Assembly: GCA_944472155.2 (NCBI GenBank)
Contig: OX235272.1
Span: forward strand, 17,096,354-17,160,353
Length of the DNA stretch: 64,000 nt
DNA from: Trichobilharzia szidati
Taxonomy: Eukaryota > Platyhelminthes > Trematoda > Strigeidida > Schistosomatidae
Direction of reading: 5' to 3'
Every line of letters begins with the position of its first letter. Position 1 is the first letter of the stretch. The notes beneath the pieces are model-generated. The model was not told the origin of the DNA. It did not search any database and saw only the letters and a program-made list of their open reading frames with translations. Of the stretch, positions 21,466 to 33,520 are shown piece by piece. Position numbers and translations under genes: made by a program.

Positions 21466-21910
21466 AAACTGGAAAGAATATTTCCAACAGCCTGTTGAAC
21501 ACCTTTATCAACAGCTGTCTTCGCTCTATAGTCAAGATCAGATGGCCGGAAAGAACAAGAACCAACAACAAACTATGGGAACAAACAAAACAAACAAGAA
21601 GCAATCGCCCAACAAATATGCAGGAGAAAGTGGAGATGGATTGGACACTCACTCGCTGAGGAGGCCACTCGCTGGGTGACATCGCGCGTCAGGCCATAGC
21701 TCGAGTGGAACCCGAAAGGGAAGCGGCAAGTGGGACGTCAGTGCAAGGGTGACATGGAGGAGATCGTGTGAAGAGGAATTGAAACAGTATGGATTAACAT
21801 GGATGCAGGTGAAAAGTACAGCAGAAGACAGAAGCAAGTGGAGACGCGTAGTTGAATCCGAATGTTCCACTAGGAACCCAAGGGAACAATAATTATAATT
21901 AAACTGGAAA
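21466..21910 (+). mobile_element. RTE-B LINE 3' end, short, with target duplication
   Basis: AAACTGGAAA at 21466-21475 and 21901-21910 flanks a 425-bp insert carrying the last part of RTE-B on the plus strand and the GGAACAATAATTATAATT tail. The 4-base addition ACTC in GACACTCACTCGCTG shifts the frame against the 32.5 kb copy. Confidence 0.9.
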
Positions 21911-22317
21911 TCAGATGAAGGAGAACAGGAGCAGTGGTTTGTAGCTTGCTCTACAGGTACTTACTTAAAAGACTTTACAGTAGCTTAGTGTGTTTTGATC
22001 AGTTTCGTGATTGTATGCGTACTGGTGGTCTGTGTTAATCACTGAGTTACCTAGTTTTAAAATCGTTAAAATGTATCTTATTTACTCAATTTCATGTTGT
22101 TTTAATTATCTAATTACATTTTTGAATAGTAATTTGAACTCGTGCCTAATTTTAAATAGGTTTTAACCTACCTGTAGGATATTTTTGAAGAAAAGAGAGA
22201 GGAAGCATGACAGGTTATTAGAAGGGGATTTGAATAATATTGCTATAGTTCCTATATTACTGATGAATAATTTACTTGAGGATTCTACATCTGGAATAAA
22301 TATTTCACAGCAGATTA

Positions 22318-23456
22318 TTATATTATTGTTTCCTTCAATTCCTAGAGGAACAGATGGCTTCAGCCGTGCGTCTCCATTGCGTTCGGTTCTCTGCTACAGT
22401 CTTCACCTGGCTCCAAGTCTGCCCACACGTTTTCATCTCCTCTTCACATGACCTCCTCCAAGTCACCCACCCTCGAACTGACGACCAACTCGCCGCTTCC
22501 AATACAGTCGGGTTCCACTCGAGCAATGGCTTGTCTAGTGATGTCACTTGATGGTTTGTTTCCTCAGAGTATGACCAGCCAATCAATCTCCATTTCTTCC
22601 TGCCTATTTTTTTCACAATCGGTTCCTGCTGAGTTGGTTCGCTCATTGCCAGAGATCCTTCTATGTTGCTGATCTTTTCTGGCCGGCCATCTGATCTTGA
22701 GTGGTATTGAGCGAAGACAACTAGCTGTTGATGAAGGTCTGTAGTTTGTTTGAGATGCTGTTTATGACGCACTGGCCAAGTCTCTGATCCATCCGTATAG
22801 TGAGTAGCACTGACTGACTTCACATTGGAGTTGAAAATCCGGATCTTATCTTCGTTTTGATGCTGAGTAGGGCTGTTGACCTCCACACAGACTTGAGAGT
22901 AATGAAAGCTTGTCTTGCTTTTCCGATCCTCGCTGCTTTGATATCCTCGTCAGTTCCGCCTGTAGTTGAAACGTCACATTTACAATGCTTCCCAGGTTGG
23001 TAGGTGAAAGAGGTTGTTTCTTTCAGGTTCCTTCCATTTATGCTGGATTGTTGTCTGTTGTTGTTGTTGCTGTTGGTGGTGTTGTCCAGGAATCTTCATC
23101 ACCTCTGTTTTCTCTATGTTCACCTGAAGTAAGTCCTATCTTTGATGCTTCTTCTGCCAACTTGTTGCTTTTCGCTTGCATATCTTCCAGTTTGTGGGAA
23201 ATCAGACATATATCATTGGCGAAGTCCAGATCCTCCAAGTTCTTTTTGTGTGAGTCCATTTTATGCCTGTTTCCTCATTGCCCGCTGTTTGTCGCATTAT
23301 CCAGTCTACTGCAATCAGGAAAATCATTGGCGATAGTAGGCAGCCAGCTTGTCTTACTCCTGTCCTCACTTCGAAGGATTCCGTAAGTTTCCCGTTGTGG
23401 ATTACTTGGCATGCAGCATTGTCGTACAGCTGTTGGATGAGAAAATGACGAGAATT
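22318..23456 (-). mobile_element. RTE-B LINE 3' half
   Basis: The tail is at 22318-22330. The minus strand is open from 22886 to 22335 (183 codons) although the KSVLLYGSETW and CLRSILKIRWP regions are rewritten by two groups of three 4-bp insertions, each totalling +12. Upstream frames carry LSPMIFLIAVDWIMRQT (about 23270-23330) and LIQQLYDNAACQVIHNGKL. 5' truncated near 23456. Confidence 0.85.
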
Positions 23457-23825
23457 CGGCAATATGTATTAAAAGATTTTTCAGAATAATATTAATACTA
23501 CTATTTTTCTTGCCAATATAAGCTTCAAATTAACTGAATATCAGACGTTTGATTTCTCAGAAAAACAATTCAACTGTGAGAATATTGTCCATGTATTTCA
23601 GCCCTACAATAGGTAGCAAAATGTTTATGAAGTTTATCATCAAGCAGCATAAGGAGTGTACCTTCTCTGCTGTCCTCTCAACTGAATAGTTTAATTCCGG
23701 AACATTTTGCATCTTTGTTGACAAAATCTCTGCTAACTTTAATATCTAGTGAGTATTTTAGATTCTTCACCACTGCACTAAATATCTCTCCTAATAATCC
23801 TAAAAAAAGTAGTCACAAGGATTAA
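23457..23825. other. No recognised feature
   Basis: AT-rich sequence without coding or repeat similarity that I can identify. Confidence 0.45.
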
Positions 23826-23829
23826 ATGT

Positions 23830-23945
23830 CAAATATCGAACCCTGGTGGGTAGTTCCCACTGAAGAGTCACAAACTAGGATGAAACAGTTGTCCAGTACT
23901 CTATGGTTCTCCAGTAGTTTTCTGAATGATATCAGCTTATGACCA
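23830..23945 (+). mobile_element. HHR-SINE 3' part
   Basis: CACTGAAGAGTCAC, AAACTAGGATGAAACAGTTG, CCAGTACTCT and the 3' region TTCTCCAGTAGTTTTCTGAA. The box reads CTGAAGA here. Confidence 0.65.
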
Positions 23946-24600
23946 AACCTGTAATAAGTCTAATGGCTGACTTGCTGGATTCAACATAGAACTTGGCACC
24001 GAAGTGCAGCAGTTCGAGTTGACACGTTCCAAATAGCACACAAAGGTAGACAAGACAAGAAGATGAGTGAAGAGAATCAATAGAGTTTTGACAAGTATAA
24101 GAGTGAAACAGAATGAGTAATGGTAGAAAGGAATATGAGACTGAAGATTACAGAGACTGAATACATCTGCGTAAGCCATTGACAACAATTTTGAGTGACG
24201 TCACCTATTGTCTGTCTCCAGCCATTGATTTAGAGTCCCGAGGGCGGGCCCCAACCCGAAAGTCTGCATCTGCCTCCCTACCTAACTCGGTTAACTGTCA
24301 AGGATTTGGATTGATTGATGCGATGTTTTTGTTTGGCCACCACTTATTACTCTTTGCTAACCTGCACCTATATCAGCTAGTAATGCCCGTCGGAGTGGGG
24401 GAGGCGATGGTTAGGCAGTCACAGCACGGGACCTAGCCATCTCAATCTATGTAACTTTATAGCCTCTTCTCTTCGATTGATTTTCCCTCTTTGCCCAACA
24501 CTCTACGCCTAACGTCAACATTACTTACCTTATTATACCACCTAACGTGGGAAATTACTAATAAGTCTAATCCCTGAAGACCAAAAGTTTAAAATTACTC
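23946..24600 (-). mobile_element. RTE-A LINE 3' fragment
   Basis: The minus strand matches the 46.3-47.1 kb copy: RRRVLGKEGKSIEE-type codons at about 24470-24510, LRWL near 24440, the GGCATTACTAGC segment, and the 3' untranslated end ending GTTGAATCCAGCAAG at about 23965. A GAAG duplication (24464-24475) breaks the frame relative to the 46.5 kb copy, while the AGCT duplication seen there is absent here. Confidence 0.75.
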
Positions 24601-24699
24601 TGGTGCTTACCAGCAAGTGGCTTTTAGTGAGGTGTCAGCACTGTAGTCTACTAAGTCAAGTAAGAGGATACTTACTCTCCAGCGACACTAGTTAGAGGT

Positions 24700-24885
24700 T
24701 GCGCTATATATACCGTGAATTGACAGAAGTTAGAATTCATGGGCTGGTCATTGGATAGCATCTCAGTGTCTGAATGGTCTAAAAACTCTCCTTGTAGCTG
24801 GAAGGTCTTCAATTCGAACCTCAGTAGGTGTTTACTGATGAAGATACTGGACTGTGATGAAATATCCGCTCAATACTATTTGAAA
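24700..24885 (+). mobile_element. HHR-SINE, degenerate
   Basis: ATTGACAGAAGTTAGAATTC, the tRNA-like CTTCAATTCGAACCTCAG and TTTACTGATGAAGATACTGG follow the order of the family; the second box is decayed. Confidence 0.6.
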
Positions 24886-24889
24886 ATAT

Positions 24890-25224
24890 GCGTAAGTGCA
24901 AGTCACGATTCAGTGAATATAACAGTGAGTAACTGTGTCTCAGTTTTTTTCATTCTCACAGTTAACCTTGTTAAAGTGTCTGTTCACACTTTCAATCAGT
25001 GGGATGTGAGTACGTTTAGCTGACGTGTCTCTAATAGAAAGAAACTCACTTCGTACATTCCACTGCTTGTCACAGTCAATATAACAAATGATTGCCCCGT
25101 CCGTTGACTGTCTCACATTTAGCCTTCTCAACTATACTTTGTATCCTCACCAACTATGATGATACACACAGCACTATTTATTGCTATTGTAATTTTTGGG
25201 CAAAACATTGTACTCACACGATGC
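24890..25224. other. No recognised feature
   Basis: AT-rich spacer before a CR1-C LINE. Confidence 0.4.
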
Positions 25225-26695
25225 GATAATAATAATAATAATTTGCTTTATTCCAGAAACAGTACTAGTGGTACAGTGTGGAATTTTCAGCACATATCTA
25301 CAATATTTGCATCTAATTTTATCAAACATTTAAAAGGAGTACTTCAAAAAAAAATAGATATAAAGACACCAACAGCAAAAAAACAGGAAAAACACAAAAT
25401 AATAAAAAACAAATGCGAAAAAATTACCAAGAAGTAGAAAGGAAAATAAACATCATATAATAATAACTCAGTATTGGGTAGTGGAAGCTATGATATGATT
25501 ATGCATGGTGACAGTAAAGCTATAGTCATACAAGAAGTTATGAAATGATATTTAAGAATGTTTATCGCCAAGATGATCAGTTAATTTGGTTGAAACAACT
25601 CTAAACAATCATAAAATAACATTTCAGGGTTGTTGTTTTGTTTTATATTGTCAGGTCTAATGCAGTGTTTGTAGTGGTAGTGTGAGTAATCCTGCATAAT
25701 ACAAAATTTTAAGATGGTGATAATGGCGTTCACAACCAATGATTGTCAGTTAATATTGCCGAAAAGTATAGAAAATAAGAAAAAAACAACCACAAAACTA
25801 ATAATTACATGATGGTTAATGACAGGAAAATTTTGTAATACTCATAGTGCTAATAGAGTCGGAACCAGTAGATACACAAAAGAAGGAATACAGTAAAGTA
25901 CAAAAAGTAAGCCAATGTTAATAATTTAGGTAGCTAAGTATGTTTAAGAAGGAGTTCACTATAGAATACAAAATAAGAGAGAAATAAAAGAGCCTAAAAT
26001 TATGATATTAACAACAAAGCAAGTCATAGGTTTCGCGCTTAACATTGTCTCTGTCACTTAGAACACTGGCCAATTATGGTATCGTTGAGTTCCTGTACTT
26101 GGTTGTACGAGCATAGATTATTTTATACTGATTTCTGGTTCTACTTGATGAGATACAAGGCGAGAGTTGGGAATAGAGGGGGTGTTGGGGGTCGGAGAGT
26201 ATGGTTTTTGACCATTTTTCGCATGTATTCAGATGCCTTTCAACTAATGTAGTGATGAGCTGACTGAGTTTTACACCACTAGTCCTACTGACTACCTTCA
26301 ACATCCTTCTCAGGATGGTATAGTCCTTTTTCAGTAGACCAGGAAAGACTAACGGGGAGCAGTAAAGTAGAATAGGTAAGATACAAGAGTTGACAAATTG
26401 TGAAAGTAGAGGTTGGGTGATTCCAGATTGTCTAAGTTTCTTAATGTAGTAGGTTAGACAGAACACTTTCTTAGAAATCGTTAGGATATGAGATGTCCAA
26501 GTAAGGTCGGAAGACAGAACTAGACCGAGGTATTTCGCATTAGACTTAGTTTCAATTTTAGTCCCCTCAATGCAACAGGCTTCATGAGTACTTACTAGTG
26601 TTTGTAGATCTCGTTTATGCCTAAGGGAGAAGTCAATAGTCTGGCATTTTGAGGGATTCAGCATGAGACCAGCAAATTGTGTCAAACCAAATATA
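25225..26695 (-). mobile_element. CR1-C LINE 3' part
   Basis: The (AAT)n tail and CTTTATTCCAGAAACAG at 25228-25262 mark the 3' end; the long untranslated part (25260-26040) matches 43325-43520. The ORF end (26718-26074, minus) encodes the RT C-terminus with NPSKCQTIDFSLRHKRDLQT, YLGLVLSSDLTWTSHIL and CSPLVFPGLLKKDYTILRRM. The insert is truncated just before LMLNPSKC, at about 26690, so YADD is missing. It is a sister of the 41.9-43.5 kb copy. Confidence 0.85.
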
Positions 26696-26699
26696 ATTT

Positions 26700-27785
26700 T
26701 GTGCCATTTTGTAAACATTAAAATTCTCGCTTTTTTATCTCCCCATGGTATATAACAGTTGCTTTTAAGTCGTTATTAATATTACTCACATATATACTAA
26801 AATTATGCAATTTATATCAATTCATTTTGCAGTAGTCGCTCTTGTCAACCTTCTAGCACATCTATATATAAGTGAAAGTTTTCAATTGGTTAGCCAAAAG
26901 ACAAGCAATAATCGGGACATATCGAGGCGGTGGGGCAAAGCGGTTTCTTTCTGTGTAGACACATTAACTACTATGGGTTAGTGATTAATATTACTTAAAT
27001 AAATCCTGGTGTTTTTTGTTTTTGCAACTGAAGTGTTAGTTAGTTAGCATAATTATGTTAATTCCGGTAGAAATTCACAACAGTTTTTAAAAAATAAAAT
27101 TGTTGTAATAAAGGATTTTTATGATTATTATTATTATTACTTTCAAAAAAAAAAGAGATACAATAACTAATAAATACATAATCTAATTTGATTAAAATAG
27201 ATTTGATTTTGTTTTAATCTACCTAAATTGTAATTAATGTTTACGGCGGACATTTAAAGTGTGATTACACACTGACTGTACGTTCGTGTAAGCGTTTGTG
27301 TATTCAAACTAAATGGAACAAATTATACCGCTGTGTGTATGCGTGTGTGTTGGAGAGAGAGAAAATAAGGGAGAATTTGCCTCAAATACAAAAATAACAA
27401 CAGTGTGTCTCACTCACTGCAGACTAAAATGTCAGGCAAGTGAATTATTCTGTGTTTATAATATGCTAATTGTACACTGAATTATGCACAATAATAATAA
27501 TAATATAAAACCGGATTATTGATGATTAAACGCTTGAATGGAATAATAATCGTTGCACGCCTTATTTCACAACCTTTTTGAGTATTTTTAAATAAAAAAA
27601 AGCTAATTTTCTCACTAAAAAAAGAAAAATGGAATACAAACCGTCAGTTTCATTAATCAACTTCAAATGGTTTGTGGTTTGTACACACACAAAAAAGAAC
27701 GGTAGTAAATAAATGAATAGATAAAGGCACTTTGTATTTGGCTGCGTCCTTTTCTACCCTTTTGAGTGATGATAATAATAATAAT
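26700..27785. other. AT-rich DNA without recognised genes
   Basis: ATT repeats at 27125-27140 and AAT repeats near 27490; no coding similarity seen. Confidence 0.5.
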
Positions 27786-27789
27786 AACA

Positions 27790-28110
27790 GCTTTTTTATG
27801 TTATTACTGATCCCTAGCACTATGAGTGGAATACAGGGATTCCAACAGAATATCTTCATTTCATTCTGTTCTTTGCAGACCTTCTTAGCTGGCTCCACGA
27901 CCACCCATAAGCTTTCATCACACCACACGATCTTGTCTTCGCCAGCCTTGGATGAAAACAGAATCGTTGTTTTCCACTTGGGTTTCACCCTAGGGCATGG
28001 TGCATTGGGTCAATCAACATTCTTATTCATGTGTGTCTAATTCATCTTCAATTTCTCCTACATATTTATTAGGCAATGAGTTCTTGATTGGTTTGTTGTC
28101 AGAGTTCCAT
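27790..28110 (-). mobile_element. Diverged RTE-B-like 3' end
   Basis: CCTAGCACTATGAGTGGAAT, AGCTGGCTCCACGACC and the trailing CTCCTACATATTTATTAGGC follow the order of the RTE-B 3' region (compare 12.2 and 32.3 kb) but are strongly diverged. Old fragment. Confidence 0.5.
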
Positions 28111-28189
28111 GCTGCTAACTCTCTGTAGCCGTTTAGATATGATGGAGAAGATTTGTAGCTCAGGTGGATGATTTTGATGTGGTTGTGTT

Positions 28190-29430
28190 CTCTGAGCTGG
28201 ATAGTTAATTTGCGAAGCTGTCATCACCCTACTAGGTGACATCTTCAGCGCATACTTCAATTCATTGAAGTGAGCTTTTAGATTTCTCCACGAGTTTATT
28301 AATCATCTCTCCTGGTGACCTTGGACGTGATTGGTTGTTTTTGTGTTTTCACACCTTCTAGGTTACTTGTATTGTCACTCATTGTTTCTTTGACTTGAAC
28401 TTTGACCCTTTGTGTGTGAGGTTTCTTTCTTATCGGTTGATAAATTTTGTCAATCTCGATGTGTCTATTGATTGATGATTCACTGGAATGCCAAGCTTCT
28501 AAAAATTCTCTAGCATTCTTGTTGTTTCCTCTGTCTAATATTTGAACGTTGTCCCAGTCGAATTGATGTCCGTGGTTGTCTGTATGTAGTGATATGAGGG
28601 AGTGGATGTCATGTCTTTTGACGGCTAGCTTATGTTCGTGGATACGAAGACGAAGGGGACGTCCACTTTGGCCAATGTAGGGTTTTTCGCAGTTGTTACA
28701 ATTTATCTTGTAGATGATGTTGGTTTTATCTTCTTTCGCTGTTGAGTCTTTTGGTTGACATAGAACTGAGTGAAGTGATTTTGTTGGTTTGTGTGCGACG
28801 TCAATTCCTAAAGGTTTGAAGAGTCTTGCAGTGATTTCTGATATATCCTTTATTTATGGCAGGGCGACTTTCTTTGTGCTTTCCTTGGGGGCTTTTGGTT
28901 TGATAGGTTGGCTTGGGGGTATATGTCTTTTGATGAAATTCCGTGGATATCCATTCTTTTGGAAGACGTCCATGAGATATGTTCTTCAATTTTTCTCAAG
29001 GTTGGAGTGCTGCAATGAGTTCTGGCCCTCTTGATTAGTGTTTGTATGCAATTCCTTTTGTGTGCTATTGGATTGTTGCTGTTGTAATTCAGTATTTAGT
29101 CTGTGTCAGTTGATTTTCTATAAACTTGGGTTTCTAATTCCCCTGTGGTTGTTCGCTTGACTAAGACGTCCAGAAATGGGGTTTTGTCCTCGGATTCCTC
29201 TTTATTAAGTTCATATATTTGGCCAAATATCAAGTTTGATTGCAAAAGCAGTGATACAAATGCTTGAAAACATAATTCTACCAAAGATCAAACCCAAGAT
29301 TTGGATACGCTACATGGACGACGTATATGTAATAATCAAAAGAAACGAGTTAGATAAAACTCACAATTTAATAATCAACGTCTTCAACGACATCAAATTC
29401 ACAAGAGACCAGAAAAGGAATGCCTAAATA
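28190..29430 (-). mobile_element. PLE with inverted 5' segment
   Basis: From 29230 down to 28400 the minus strand encodes the PLE from just after motif C: DKTPFLDVLVKRTTTGELET (about 29150-29200), a frame-broken thumb, then INCNNCEKPYIGQSGRPLRL (about 28660-28715), HEHKLAVKRHD and REFLEAWHSS. The terminal motif GCGCTGAAGATGTCACC is at 28225-28260. From about 29227 to 29415 the plus strand encodes the preceding segment (LIAKAVIQMLE, RYMDDVYVIIKRNE, DIKFTRDQ). The two pieces are adjacent parts of one RT in opposite orientation. Confidence 0.8.
29236..29415 (+). pseudogene. PLE RT motif C segment, inverted
   Basis: This encodes KIWIRYMDDVYVIIKRN with the catalytic YMDD, preceded by the residues that normally follow motif B. 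It would continue directly into the minus-strand segment at 29213 if re-inverted. It closely resembles the 15.4-15.6 kb copy. Broken at both ends. Confidence 0.8.
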
Positions 29431-30150
29431 TTCCTACAACCTGTCAGTATACCTCAGTGCTCGAAGTTAGTAGTTTAAAACTTCCCGAAGCTGGTTAATA
29501 GGACTTCTAAGTCCAAATAACAAACATCAACCAAATTCCAGTTATAACATCATCATCATTCGATCATACTTGCTTATGATTCACATAGAAAACGAGTTAT
29601 TATTATTTCCAAAAATTTCACTATACAACGCCCACAAATTAATTTAAACAAATGTAAACTGAAGCAAAATGGAAGTTTGAACAGAGTCTATCTCAAAAAA
29701 AAAAAAAAAAAATCCAGTCTCCATATTGTATCAAGTTCATTAGGACATAATTTCTGCACACAGTTTATAACAAAACAAATGCTAACTAACTCTTTTTTTT
29801 AAAACATTGAACACTGAAAGCTTAGCTTTTTTTATTCCCCTTGTTTTAAATGTGTCTTAATTATTTTTCCATACTCCATTTTGTAATTTATTGTGTTTAA
29901 CTTGAATTTTGAAAGTAAATGAATGTGTATTGTTACATTGTTAACAATGTCAGTCACCAATTAAATCTGAGGAAAAAAAGTAAAAATAATCTTAGTGAGT
30001 TTATAAAAGGGAAGGAAAGAAGGGAAATTATTTCTTAGAAAATAGTATTTCTTTTTGTTGGTTTGTGGAAAATAGTAGTAACAAAGCAGTCTTAATTTAA
30101 TAGTTCAAATGAGAGGAGTAATTTTGTAATCAGAGGTTCTTTGCCTTTCT
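29431..30150. other. Gene-free DNA with an A18-type homopolymer
   Basis: A long A run lies at about 29694-29712. No coding similarity recognised. Confidence 0.5.
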
Positions 30151-30152
30151 GT

Positions 30153-30618
30153 ATTACAAGCTTTCACTACTCTCAAGTCTGTGTGGAGGAGGTCAATAGC
30201 ACTCAGCATCAAAACGAAGATAAGATCCGGATTTTCAACTCCAATGTGAAGTCAGTCAGTGCTACTCACTATACGGATGGATCAGAGACTTGCACTGCGC
30301 GTCATAAAGAGCATCTCAAACAAACTACAGACCTTCATCAACAGCTAGTTGTCTTCGCTCAATACCACTCAAGATCAGATGGCCGGCCAGAAAAGATCAG
30401 CAACAGGGATCTCTGGCAATGGATTGGCTGGCCATACTCTGAGGAAACAATGCATCAAGTGAGTGACATCACTAGACAAGCCATTTCTCGAGTGGAACCC
30501 GACTGGAAGGGAAGCGGCGAGTTGGTCGTCAGTGCGAGGGTGGGTGACTTGGAGGAGGTTGGCTGAAGCCCTATGTTCCTCTAGGAATTAAAGGATACAA
30601 TAATACTGATAATTACAA
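30153..30618 (+). mobile_element. RTE-B LINE 3' end
   Basis: A possible 7-bp duplication ATTACAA (30153-30159, 30612-30618) flanks it. The plus-strand frame 30141-30566 is open through the region rewritten by six 4-bp insertions (30250-30390), and the ORF end is followed by GCTGAAGCCCTATGTTCCTC and a short AATAATA tail. It has an internal deletion before the tail. Confidence 0.85.
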
Positions 30619-30799
30619 CGATTTCAGTTATACAGAATAATTTTGCTTAGTGAAACATCTGTCACTGGACAATGAATTTGATGATGGATTGAAAATCTGA
30701 ACTCCTACCCATCCAACCATCTATTTTTGCTGGTAGATAATTAGTGTATGTATGTAGGTTACATGGAAGGTAGTTTTAAACAGTAACAAAGAACATCAG

Positions 30800-31110
30800 T
30801 AACGATCTACAAGAGGAAATTAAAAGAAATCGCCTTCTTCACTTATCTGGGCATTTTCAGTGTTTCTGGTATACACGACACACTTATTAGGACTTCAAAA
30901 CCAGCCAGCTTTAGAGCAAGAAAGATAGAGATGAGCACGTTTAACTCTAAAATCACCACAGAGATCTACAGAACCCACCACAACAGACAGCATGTCAATT
31001 TTTAACACTAATGTGAAAAAAGTGCTTCGTTACGGTCCATACAATTAGCACCTATCCGGAAAAACATTTCCAGACCAGTACCAGGTCCTTGATTTATCTG
31101 GCTCGATACT
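30800..31110 (+). pseudogene. Degenerate RTE-B-like RT fragment
   Basis: Plus-strand relics read EEIKRNRLLHLSGHF-like text and, in another frame, NTNVKKVLRYGPYN, corresponding to the FTYLG and NTNVKSVLLYGSET regions of RTE-B. Strongly decayed. Confidence 0.5.
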
Positions 31111-31439
31111 GAAGAAAAGACAGCCGGCCAGAAATGACAGATAACAAAGGATTCTAGCAGGTGGCAAATTAGCTATCAACCTACTGCCCAACCAATATAT
31201 ATACAGAAAAGAATGTAGGCAGACTGGACATAAGTTGATGAGACATTTAAGTGAGAACACACACCATATAAGCGGTCGAGCAGACTCCTGACGGCAGGCG
31301 AAGTACTGAGTATGTGTTTCAAGGTAATATGGAGCAGTAACTCCATAATGGTTAAGATTTCATTTTGATAAATCACACAGTGTTGTACAGTTATATTAAC
31401 TGATGACGTTTCGAGCACAAACTATTGCTCATAATCATA

Positions 31440-31830
31440 TGATTATTTATTTAGGATGGCAGTGAAACCTACAAACTCACTCATGAAAGACAAGCTCTGC
31501 AGGCCTATGGACCCTGCTGACCCAACTGAAAAAAATAATGCTATTTATTAAAATACCTTGCAAGGACTGTGAGTTCAGCTACTTAGGTTAGGATGAAAAC
31601 ACAGCAATTGGAATGCATGCATTAACGTACAATCACTCAATAGGGTTTGACAGAACTACACTTCTGAGAAGAAATATATACAGGTGGAGGGAGGGGTTAG
31701 TTACTGAGTGTTTGTTCATTCACTCTTTATCAGACATGTGGAATAAGAGTGACTCAACACCAATACCGAAGATTTGGAGAATATCACTGCTAATAATATC
31801 AAAGGATAAGAAATAGAGGAATTTTATAAA
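31440..31830 (+). pseudogene. PLE GIY-YIG relic
   Basis: Plus-strand frames encode VKPTNSLMKDKLCRPMDPAD, then IPCKDCEFSYLG and, further on, NHSIGFDRTTLLRRNIYRWR. This is the lineage with two cysteines spaced CKDC before the YIG position, here YLG. Stops and frame changes throughout. Confidence 0.65.
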
Positions 31831-32250
31831 CGAAGTTTGCAAGTCAAGTGAGTGACTTGAGGCGATTATGAGCAGTAAGTTGTTTTCAAAGCGTCATTCG
31901 TAAATAACACTGTATCACTGTGTGCTCCTGTCAGATAAATTCCCTCCATGATGTAGTTCTACTCTACGAAAGTGCTCAAGTTCTATTCTTACATCAGCGA
32001 TACTTATGACTATGTGACTGACGAAGTTCAAAGGTTTATCCATATTGGTCTTGAACAGAATTCAGATGTAAAACTGCTACAAACTATAAGGTACTTATGA
32101 ATTATTCCAATCTGGTTTGCAGGTCTTTATTCATTGATAAACGCTAGGTTTGAACCCAAAATTTTAGCAGAATTATGGACACAGTTAAACTAGAACTGGT
32201 TTTCTTCGCCAATTCAATTTTATGTAATTATTAATAATCACATTATTACT
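31831..32250. other. No recognised feature
   Basis: AT-rich spacer. A trinucleotide ATT run just before 32270 belongs to the next LINE tail. Confidence 0.4.
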
Positions 32251-32254
32251 ATAA

Positions 32255-33520
32255 TTATTATTATTCCATTGGGTTCCTAGTGGAACATACGGCTTCAACT
32301 ACACGTCTCCACTTGCTTCTGTCTTCTGCTGTACTTTTCACCTGCATCTATGTTAGTCCATACTGTTTCAGCTCCTCTTCACACGATCTCCTCCACGTCA
32401 CCATTGGACGTCCCACTCGTCGCTTCCCTTTCAGGTTCCACTCGAGCAATGGCCTGACGCGCGATGTCACCCAGCAAGTGGCCTCCTCAGCGAGTGTCCA
32501 ATCCATCTCCACTTTCTCCTGCATATTTGTTGTGCGATTGGTTCTTGTTTTGTTTGTTCCCATTGTTTCTTGTTGGTTCTTGTTCTTTCCGGCCATCTGA
32601 TCTTCAGTATAGAGCCAGCGAAGACAGTTAGTTGTTGATAAAGGTCTGCAACAGGCTGTTGGAAATATTCTTTGTCACCCGCCACGTTTCTGATCCGTAT
32701 AGAAGAACTGACTGACTTGACGTTTGTATTGAAAATCCGAATTTTGTTGTTGATGTTGAGGAGTGACGAAGATTTCCAGATTGGTTTCAGGTTGATGAAT
32801 GTGTTTCTCGCCTTCCCGATTCCTGATTTGACATCCTCGTCCGTTCGTTCTGTACTTGAGACAAAGCTCGCTAGATAAGTGAATGAAGTAACCTCTTTCA
32901 AATCCCTTCCGTTGATGGTGATTGGCGGTGGATGTTGCTGCTGTCGTTGCTGTTGTTGGTTGGTTATTTTCATAACCTCCGTCTTGTCTATGTTCACCTG
33001 GAGTCCTGTCTTTGCTGCTTCTTCGACCAGTTTGTTGGTTTTTGCTTGTAAGTCTTCGATTTTGTGTGACATCAAACATAAATCATCCACGCGCGAAATC
33101 CAGGTCTTCTATATTCTTCACGTCGTTCCAGGATATCCCTGTCTTCTCGTTTCCCACTGTCTGACGCATAATCCAGTCCATCACCACAATTAGGAATATC
33201 ATTGGTGATAATGAGCACTCTTGTCTGACTCCTGTGTTTCGTTGAAAATCACCTTCAGAGAGTTCCAATGGTCTTCCACGCATGATTCCTCAGTGATGCC
33301 ACGTAGTGTTTCCTGCTTCGCTCTGACAATTGCAGTGAAAGTGTCCTTTGTGGTTGTGTCCCTCAGTTTCTGAGTGTTGATCTTGCATTGTGGCCTATCC
33401 CCAGCTATCCTCGAGGCTTTTAGTTTCATTTTGAAAGTCCCTTGTACTAGATAGTGGTCTGAACCCACATCTGCTCCTCTCCTCGATCTTGTGTCCAATA
33501 GAACTTGTCTTTCCATTACA
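32255..33520 (-). mobile_element. RTE-B LINE with internal deletion (EN end joined to RT end)
   Basis: From the tail (32255-32280) the minus strand gives the RT C-terminus with an in-frame KWRWIGHSLRRPLAG (about 32480-32520), the FTYLASFVSS region and DLCLMSHKIEDLQAK, then the palm remnant near 33190-33235. Beyond that, 33240-33515 encodes the endonuclease end and linker (RGADVGSDHYLVQGTFKM, TFTAIVRAKQETL, SCVEDHW). The junction near 33235 deletes most of the RT. It lacks the GGAT duplication but has GTCA. Confidence 0.8.

Noticed and set aside
31370..31430. ACTGATGACGTTTCGAGC as a hammerhead
   Set aside because: No GAAA box or pairing stems at the required positions.
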